DNA of 64,000 bases from Streptomyces candidus. GTDB taxonomy: Bacteria; Actinomycetota; Actinomycetes; Streptomycetales; Streptomycetaceae. Every line of letters begins with the position of its first letter. Position 1 is the stretch's first letter. Below the pieces are notes generated by a model. It made no database searches, was not told the origin of the DNA, and saw only the letters and a program-made list of their open reading frames with translations. Shown here one piece after another: positions 58,709 to 64,000 of this stretch. Location of the stretch: assembly GCF_014207445.1 (NCBI RefSeq), contig NZ_JACHEM010000018.1, forward strand, positions 19,942 to 83,941, read 5' to 3'. A program made the position numbers and the translations under genes.

Positions 58709-60075
58709 CGCACCGGGCGCTGTGGAGGAGGCTGTTCGGGCGGCGGGCCCGGGTCGGCTGGCTGCACCTGGTGGTCGGCGGCGCCCTGCTGATGCCGTTC
58801 TACCTGCTCGCCATGGTGGTCGTCGGACCCCTGGCCGGTGACGGCAGCCCCTTCGCCTCGGTGACGACGCAGCTCCTGTCCTTCGCGGCGACGCTGCCGC
58901 TGATCGCCGCCTTCGGCATGCTGGCCCCCGCCCGGCCGCTGTCCGTGGCGGCGATCCGCTCGCTCGGGCTGCTCGTGGACGTACGGGCGAACGGTGGGCC
59001 CGCGGCGGTACGGCCGCGGGGCGACGGGCTCGCGGAGGGTCCCGCCCGGACGCGGGCGGCCCGGCTGCGGGCCTCCGGGTGGTTCACGCTGCACTTGGCG
59101 CTCGGCGGGATCATCAGTGGAGCGACCCTCGCCCTGACGCCGTTCGCGGGACTGTTGCTGGTGCTGCCGTTCGTCCCCGCGCTGCGGGATTCCCCGTACG
59201 GCGTGCCGGAACTCGCCGGCCGGCAATGGCTGTTGGCACTCATGCCGGGCGTGGGGATCCTCTCCATGCTCGCGCTCGCCGCCGTGAGTGCGGCCTGCGC
59301 CGAGCTGCTCGCCCGGTCGGCCCCCGTACTCCTCGGACCGACGCCCGCCGACCGGGTGGCGGCGGCCGAGCGCCGGGCCGCGGACCTCGCCGTACGCAAC
59401 CGGCTGGCCCGGGAGCTGCACGACTCGGTCGGGCACGCGCTGAGCGCGGTGACCCTCCAGGCGGGGGCCGCACGCCGGGTGCTGGACAGCGGGCGGGCGT
59501 CGGACGTGGAGTTCGTACGGGAGGCGCTGACCGCGATCGAGGAGACCACCCGGCGTACGGTCGGCGAACTCGACGCCGTACTGGGGGTGTTGCGGCGTGG
59601 TGAGGACGAAGCGGCCGGGATCGCCGGCCCGTCCCTGGAGACCCTGGACGACCTGTTGGCCCGCAGCGGTGTACAGGTCGCGCTCAGCGGGGACGGCGAC
59701 CTCGCGAAGGTGCCGGATCAGGTGTCCCGGGAGGCGTACCGGATCGTGCAGGAGGGGCTGAGCAACGCGCTGCGGCACGCCGGAGCGGCGCCGGTGACAC
59801 TGCGACTGAGCGTGCTGGACGAGGAGTTGGAGATCGTGATGGAGAATCCGCTGCCCCCCGAGGCCCCGGCGGTACGCCCGGGGGGAGGCCGGGGCCTGCG
59901 CGGCGTGGCCGAACGCTCGATCCTGCTGGGCGGCCGCACGGAGGCCGGCCCGCACCATGGGAAGTGGCGCGTCGTGGCACGGCTGCCCCTCACGGGCGGG
60001 CGGCTCCCCGCCGCCCGGGGCCCGGGGGACGAGAACGCACACCGCGAGGACCACCGGGACGGGAACGGCCGATGA
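58705..60075 (+). CDS. Sensor histidine kinase, NarL-type (HisKA_3)
   Basis: This 456-residue membrane kinase has two N-terminal helical pairs (about 25-75 and 130-200). The dimerisation/phosphoacceptor region RNRLARELHDSVGHALSAVTLQAG has His239, and the C-terminal ATPase domain contains VSREAYRIVQEGLSNALRHAG and GGGRGLRGVAERSILLGG. The C-tail is rich in charged residues. It would phosphorylate the coupled response regulator. The signal is unknown; the short loops suggest it senses within or at the membrane, possibly with the upstream protein. Confidence 0.92.
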   Translation: MTHRALWRRLFGRRARVGWLHLVVGGALLMPFYLLAMVVVGPLAGDGSPFASVTTQLLSFAATLPLIAAFGMLAPARPLSVAAIRSLGLLVDVRANGGPAAVRPRGDGLAEGPARTRAARLRASGWFTLHLALGGIISGATLALTPFAGLLLVLPFVPALRDSPYGVPELAGRQWLLALMPGVGILSMLALAAVSAACAELLARSAPVLLGPTPADRVAAAERRAADLAVRNRLARELHDSVGHALSAVTLQAGAARRVLDSGRASDVEFVREALTAIEETTRRTVGELDAVLGVLRRGEDEAAGIAGPSLETLDDLLARSGVQVALSGDGDLAKVPDQVSREAYRIVQEGLSNALRHAGAAPVTLRLSVLDEELEIVMENPLPPEAPAVRPGGGRGLRGVAERSILLGGRTEAGPHHGKWRVVARLPLTGGRLPAARGPGDENAHREDHRDGNGR

Positions 60076-60821
60076 ACACCCCCGACGCCGAACCGCGCCC
60101 CGCGCATCCCGGCCCCACGCATCCCGACTCCGCCCAACCCGCCTGCGCGCCCCCCGCCTGCGCCCGCCCCACCTCCGTCCGTCTCGTCGTCGCCGACGAC
60201 GAGCGCATGGTCCGTACCGCCCTGCGCGTCATCCTCGACGCCGAACCCGACCTGGAGGTGGTCGGTGAGGCGAGCAGCGGCGCGGAGGCGGTGTCGGTGG
60301 TGCGGGCGCTGCGGCCGGACGTGGTCCTGATGGACGTACGGATGCCGGGGATCGACGGAATCCGCGCCACCGAGCAGATCCTTGCCACGCACGCCGACCC
60401 GCCCCGGATCGTCGTCGTCACCACCTTCGAGAACGACTCCTATGTGTACGACGCGCTGCGCGCGGGCGCGGCCGGCTTCCTGCTCAAGCGGTCGGCGGCC
60501 GAGGACCTGGTGCGGGCGGTGCGCCTGGTCGCCCGGAGCGAGAGCCTCCTCTTCCCTGCGGCGGTACGGGCGCTGGCCGCCGCGTACGGCACCCGGAACC
60601 CGGCGGCCCCGCCCTGGGCGGCGCGGCTCACCGACCGGGAGGCCGAGGTGCTGCGGCTGCTGGCGAAGGGGCTGAGCAACGCGGAGATCGCGGCCGCCCT
60701 GGGCTTCGGGGCGGCGACCGCGAAGACCCACGTGGCGGCGGTGCTGGCGAAGACCGGGGCCAGGGACCGTACCCAGGCGGTGATCGTGGCGTACGAGTCG
60801 GGATTCATCCGCCCCGGCTGA
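60072..60821 (+). CDS. NarL/LuxR family response regulator
   Basis: This 249-residue protein has a Pro/His/Cys-containing N-tail (1-35) absent from most family members. The receiver domain has ADDERMVRTAL and the phospho-acceptor Asp88 in LMDVRMPGIDG, and Lys in GFLLKRS. A C-terminal LuxR helix-turn-helix follows (LTDREAEVLRLLAKGLSNAEIAAALGFGAATAKTHVAAVLAK). It is coupled to the kinase by an ATGA overlap. Its targets may include the operon itself or the neighbouring penicillin-binding protein. Confidence 0.93.
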   Translation: MNTPDAEPRPAHPGPTHPDSAQPACAPPACARPTSVRLVVADDERMVRTALRVILDAEPDLEVVGEASSGAEAVSVVRALRPDVVLMDVRMPGIDGIRATEQILATHADPPRIVVVTTFENDSYVYDALRAGAAGFLLKRSAAEDLVRAVRLVARSESLLFPAAVRALAAAYGTRNPAAPPWAARLTDREAEVLRLLAKGLSNAEIAAALGFGAATAKTHVAAVLAKTGARDRTQAVIVAYESGFIRPG

Positions 60822-60926
60822 CAGGCGGGCGAGCGGACGGACCGGCGGGCGGCACCGGATGAGGAAAGCATGAGAATCGGGGCGTAACGGAACTCGTGCC
60901 CGGGCCCCGCTCGTCCTGCGTACAGG

Positions 60927-62387
60927 ATGAACAAGACGATCAGGCACGCCGCCGCCTTCTGCCTGCTGCTCGTCCTCGCCCTGCTGGTGCGAGTGACCTG
61001 GGTGCAGGCGTACGAAGGCAAGGCCCTCGCGAACGACAAGAACAACCGGCGGAACGTGGTGGCGCAGTACGCGCAGCCGCTGGGGAACATCATCGTGGCC
61101 GGGTCCCCGGTCACCGGATCGAAGAAGACGGAGGGCAGCGACCTCGCGTACAAGCGCACCTACACCGACGGCAAGCTGTACGCCGCCGTGACCGGCTTCC
61201 GCTCGCAGGTGTACGGGGCCACCCAGCTGGAGGGGATCTACGGCAAGATCCTCGACGGCACCGACGACCGTCTCAGGACCCCGTCCGACCTGCTGACCGG
61301 AAGGACCCCCCGCCCCGGCAACGTGGTCACCACCATCGACCCGGCCGTGCAGAGGGCCGCGTACCAGGCCCTCGGCGACAGCAAGGGGGCGGCCGTCGCG
61401 ATCGACCCGAAGAGCGGCCGGATCCTCGGCATGGTCTCCACCCCCTCGTACGACCCCTCGACGATCAGCGGGCAGGCCGACGGAGCGGCCTGGCAGAGGC
61501 TGAACGGCCAGGAAGAGGAGGACAAGGCGATGACCAACCGGGCGATGCGCCAGCCGCTGCCGCCCGGCTCCACCTTCAAGCTGGTGGTGGCGTCCGCGGC
61601 ACTGGAGAACGGACTGTACGGGTCCGTGGACGTGCCGACGTCCAGCCCCGACCCGTACACCCTCCCCGGCACCCGGACCGTCCTGCACAACGAGAACCGT
61701 TCCGCCCCGTGCGAGAACGCGAGCCTGCGCACCGCGCTCAAGTACTCCTGCAACAACGTCTTCGCCAAGCTGGCCGTCGACCTCGGGCAGGACAAGGTGC
61801 GGGCGATGGCGGAGAGGTTCGGCTTCAACACGGACGAGCTGGACGTGCCGGTGCGGGCGTACGAGAGCGTCTACCCCACGGGCCTGGACAAGGCGCAGAC
61901 CGCGCTGACCGGCATCGGCCAGTTCGACGTGACGGCGACGCCGCTCCAGATGGCGATGGTCTCCGCGGCCCTGGCCAACGGCGGTGAACTGGCCGCCCCG
62001 CACCTGGTGTCCGAGGTGACGGGCGCGGGCGGCGACGTGCTGGAGAAGCACGGGGACGGCGCGGGCACGAAGCGGATCGTCTCCGAGCGCACCGCGGAGC
62101 AGCTGCGCAGCGCCATGGTCACGGTCGTCGAGGACGGCACCGGCACCAACGCCCGCGTCCCGGGCGCGGAGGTCGGCGGCAAGACGGGCACCGCCCAGCA
62201 CGGAGTGGCCAACAGCAAGACGCCGTACGCCTGGTTCACGTCGTACGCGAAGGACTCGTCGACCGGCAAGGAGGTCGCGGTGGCGGTCCTCGTCGAGGAC
62301 TCGGGCGCGGCCCGCTCGGAGGTCAGCGGGAACGGCCTCGCCGCGCCGGTCGCGCAGAAGATGATGGAGGCGGCGCTGGACAGGTAG
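60927..62387 (+). CDS. pbpA: Class B penicillin-binding protein (PBP2-like transpeptidase)
   Basis: This 486-residue membrane-anchored DD-transpeptidase has an N-terminal helix (about 9-28), a PBP-dimer-type linker region, then the catalytic motifs STFK (Ser215, Lys218), SCN (274-276) and KTG (419-421). It crosslinks peptidoglycan. Shorter than classic PBP2/PBP3, it matches the actinobacterial PbpA/FtsI-like group found in cell-division clusters. It has its own promoter region (105 bp gap) downstream of the response regulator. A hairpin terminator follows. Confidence 0.93.
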   Translation: MNKTIRHAAAFCLLLVLALLVRVTWVQAYEGKALANDKNNRRNVVAQYAQPLGNIIVAGSPVTGSKKTEGSDLAYKRTYTDGKLYAAVTGFRSQVYGATQLEGIYGKILDGTDDRLRTPSDLLTGRTPRPGNVVTTIDPAVQRAAYQALGDSKGAAVAIDPKSGRILGMVSTPSYDPSTISGQADGAAWQRLNGQEEEDKAMTNRAMRQPLPPGSTFKLVVASAALENGLYGSVDVPTSSPDPYTLPGTRTVLHNENRSAPCENASLRTALKYSCNNVFAKLAVDLGQDKVRAMAERFGFNTDELDVPVRAYESVYPTGLDKAQTALTGIGQFDVTATPLQMAMVSAALANGGELAAPHLVSEVTGAGGDVLEKHGDGAGTKRIVSERTAEQLRSAMVTVVEDGTGTNARVPGAEVGGKTGTAQHGVANSKTPYAWFTSYAKDSSTGKEVAVAVLVEDSGAARSEVSGNGLAAPVAQKMMEAALDR

Positions 62388-62392
62388 CGGCC

Positions 62393-62422
62393 GGGTGCGG
62401 TGCGCGGGCCCGCACCGCACCC
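62393..62422. terminator. Terminator between pbpA and the peptidase gene
   Basis: This is a perfect 12-bp stem: GGGTGCGGTGCG (62393-62404), loop CGGGCC, then CGCACCGCACCC (62411-62422), followed by TTGCT. It lies between convergent genes. Confidence 0.8.
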
Positions 62423-62437
62423 TTGCTCGCCGCCCGG

Positions 62438-63790
62438 CTACTGCACCCCGGCCCAGCGCTTGACCGTCGCCTCGGCCTCGGCGCGCTGCTCCGGCGTCAG
62501 CTTGGAGATGAGCGCGCCGTGGTTGGTGTTCGGCGCGACGTACAGGTGCGAGTCGTGCTTGCTCGGGCGGTACCGCTCGGCGCTCCACGGGTCGTTCTGC
62601 CCGTACACGAACATCATGCGCTCGCCGCGGGTCTTCACCCAGCGGTCCACGTCCTTGGCGTCCCGGCCGCTGTACGAGGTCCGCATGCCGGCGGGCAGGA
62701 GGGAGTTGGGCTGGTAGATGTCCGGGTGGTTGCGGACGTCGCGCAGGTGCGGGAACCGGAGGTCGGCCCAGCCGAGCTGGGCGGCGGCCTGGCGGTAGTA
62801 CGGGCCGGTGCCCGCGGGGCCCGCGTCGGCGTCCGAGTAGATGCTCAGACCGTGGCCCAGCGACCAGTCGTAGAGCTCCTGGTCGGTGGCCTTCCTGGCG
62901 TCGGGCACGGTCGGGCAGTCGGTGTGGGTACCGGACTGCCAGAAGTTCCAGACCTGGTCGAGGACGGAGAACTCGTAGGCCCGGTCGGTGGAGCCGAGCT
63001 GCTGGAAGGTGAGGCCCTGCTCCTTGGAGGTGGCCTCGAAGAGCGGCAGGATCGTCTTGCGGCGGACCAGCATCTCGCGCTGGACGGCGTCCAGGGCGGT
63101 GCGGCACTCGGCGGTGCCGACGGTCCTGAAGAACCGGTCGTAGACGTGGTCGTCGCGGTTGTTCGCGTCGTTCGGGGCGACGTACGCGACGACGGCGTCC
63201 AGGTCCTGCGGGTAGAAGCGCTCGTGGTAGACCTGCGTCATGCCGCCCTTGCTGGCGCCCGTGCCCAGCCACTTCGCCCGGTAGATCAGCTTCATCGCCT
63301 GCACGATGTTGTGCTCGTCCGCCGCCTGCTGCTGGATCGTCAGCTTGCGCCAGTCGATCTGCCCCGCCGCAACGGACTTGGCGAAGAACCGGTGCTCGAC
63401 GCTGACCTGGTTGGCGTCCAGGAGGCGGGTCAGCTCGCGGGTGCTGGAGGACAGGGTGTAGCCGCCGGTGTAGTGGACCATGGGGGCGGTCTCCGCCTTG
63501 TGCCACAGGGTGAACTGCTGCTCGAAGGTGCCGCGGCGCGGGTTGTCGTGGTCAACGGGCTGCCGGAACGTGAGGGTGAAGAAGGGGCGGCCCTCCTTCT
63601 CGGTTTCCGAGACGACCGTCACCCGCGTGATCCTCTCCAGCTGCGCGCGGATGCCGTCACCCAGGGCCGCCTGCGCGGCAGGGCCGGTGACGGTGCCGGC
63701 GGCCGCCGCGGTGGCGCCACTGCCGGTGAGCACGCTGGTGGCGGCTATGAGACCGGCGCAGAACAGGGTGGGAAGTACCTTCGTACGCAC
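62438..63790 (-). CDS. Secreted S37 (PS-10) family peptidase
   Basis: This 450-residue exported protein has a signal peptide (VLPTLFCAGLIAATSVLTGSGATAAAA) and the S37 nucleophile motif GTGASKGGMT. Other conserved blocks are FTLTFRQPVDHDNPRRGTF, HYTGGYTLSSSTREL, QNDPWSAERYRP (acid) and PNTNHGALISKL (His). The family includes prolyl tri/tetrapeptidyl aminopeptidase of Streptomyces mobaraensis, so it probably trims peptides outside the cell. The GTG at 63790 follows GAGGGG; an upstream ATG at 63856 has no such site. Confidence 0.9.
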   Translation of the reverse strand: MRTKVLPTLFCAGLIAATSVLTGSGATAAAAGTVTGPAAQAALGDGIRAQLERITRVTVVSETEKEGRPFFTLTFRQPVDHDNPRRGTFEQQFTLWHKAETAPMVHYTGGYTLSSSTRELTRLLDANQVSVEHRFFAKSVAAGQIDWRKLTIQQQAADEHNIVQAMKLIYRAKWLGTGASKGGMTQVYHERFYPQDLDAVVAYVAPNDANNRDDHVYDRFFRTVGTAECRTALDAVQREMLVRRKTILPLFEATSKEQGLTFQQLGSTDRAYEFSVLDQVWNFWQSGTHTDCPTVPDARKATDQELYDWSLGHGLSIYSDADAGPAGTGPYYRQAAAQLGWADLRFPHLRDVRNHPDIYQPNSLLPAGMRTSYSGRDAKDVDRWVKTRGERMMFVYGQNDPWSAERYRPSKHDSHLYVAPNTNHGALISKLTPEQRAEAEATVKRWAGVQ

Positions 63791-63904
63791 GCTGAATTCC
63801 CCTCGGGCGGATGGTGACACGGAGATGTGTGCGTCACAGCCACGCATGCTATGCACGGCACCCGGTCCGCCGTCAGCCCCCGGACGGGAGGGCCCCGTCC
63901 TCCT

Positions 63905-64000
63905 CGCCTAGATGAATGAGTCCGATGTTTGTGCTGGTCGCGACCATGGCGAAGGGCGTCCGTTGGTCAGTGTGTGAAGACAGACCTGGACGCCCTTCTG
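63905..64000. mobile_element. Left end of a probable IS982-type insertion sequence
   Basis: Composition changes abruptly after about 63905 (more AT, e.g. TAGATGAATGAGTCCGATG). A start codon with codons for KTDLDALL follows at 63974, which I recall as the N-terminus of IS982-family transposases in Streptomyces. The terminal inverted repeat cannot be confirmed because the other end is outside the window. Confidence 0.45.
63974..64000 (+). CDS. Probable transposase, N-terminal nine codons only
   Basis: GTG AAG ACA GAC CTG GAC GCC CTT CTG encodes MKTDLDALL and continues beyond the window. The match to IS982-type transposase starts is from memory of a short segment, so it is only suggestive. Confidence 0.4.

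Noticed and set aside
59718..63506. A 1262-codon open frame on the minus strand
   Set aside because: It is antisense to the kinase, response regulator and pbpA genes, which have clear motifs. Its composition (Arg/Gly/Pro/Ala-rich) is the usual shadow of GC-rich coding DNA.

Overview
The window is typical Streptomyces chromosomal DNA. GC content is very high, GTG/TTG starts are frequent, and many genes are coupled by ATGA or GTGA overlaps. Diagnostic actinobacterial families are present: a fused ChlI/ChlD-type chelatase, an SCO1860-type LAETG-anchored protein, DUF3099, and ectABCD with ectD. From memory the gene order resembles the S. coelicolor SCO1810-SCO1868 neighbourhood; this was not checked by alignment. 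Most of the window is conserved core. The right edge runs into what looks like an insertion sequence.

Layout. 0-3.5 kb: a truncated CynX-type MFS exporter gene divergent from a FadR-type GntR regulator, a small secreted protein, a frameshifted gene remnant, and the FAS II reductases fabI and fabG. 3.5-8 kb: tldD/tldE and tyrS. 8-12.9 kb: a GlsB-type membrane protein, DUF3099, a 6C-type small RNA, moaA, and an acetate-type Na+/solute symporter with its DUF485 partner. 12.9-22 kb: a secreted subtilase, a sterol-desaturase-superfamily/YhhN pair, a Clp-N-only protein, a VIT1/CCC1 transporter, a DEDDh exonuclease-BRCT fusion, SURF1, a GH15 enzyme and a non-canonical SDR. 22-25.4 kb: a GC-rich repeat followed by an Asp23/AmaP envelope-stress operon. 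25.4-34.7 kb: crotonase, small HTH protein, ABC-F ATPase, neutral Zn metallopeptidase, VOC protein, a helical-repeat unknown, alpha/beta hydrolase and class II aldolase.

34.9-45.8 kb: a phosphate transporter behind a PHO box, then a cobalamin riboswitch heading the corrin operon cbiB-cobQ-(24-residue ORF)-chelatase ATPase/VWA-cobO-cobB, a ZIP transporter on the other strand, and a CobE/CbiG-C gene coupled to a CobC-like decarboxylase. cobN is not in this operon. 45.8-47.5 kb: a MarR regulator divergent from an Old Yellow Enzyme with two matching operator palindromes. 47.6-50.9 kb: ectABCD (minus strand) behind an unusually AT-rich, palindrome-bearing leader. 51.2-57.6 kb: a PLP aminotransferase, amidohydrolase, LAETG surface protein, a second copy of the GC-rich repeat, another PLP enzyme, FrnE-like DsbA and a GNAT. 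57.7-64 kb: a membrane protein-histidine kinase-response regulator operon, a class B PBP, an S37 (PS-10) peptidase and the start of a probable IS982-type transposase.

Most interesting points: the 6C RNA; a 65-bp element found twice about 33 kb apart, each time after degenerate tandem units of about 32 bp; the missing cobN, replaced by a doubly coupled micro-ORF; a possible ether-lipid-degrading gene pair; and several well-formed unassigned palindromes. No CRISPR array, tRNA or rRNA was seen.
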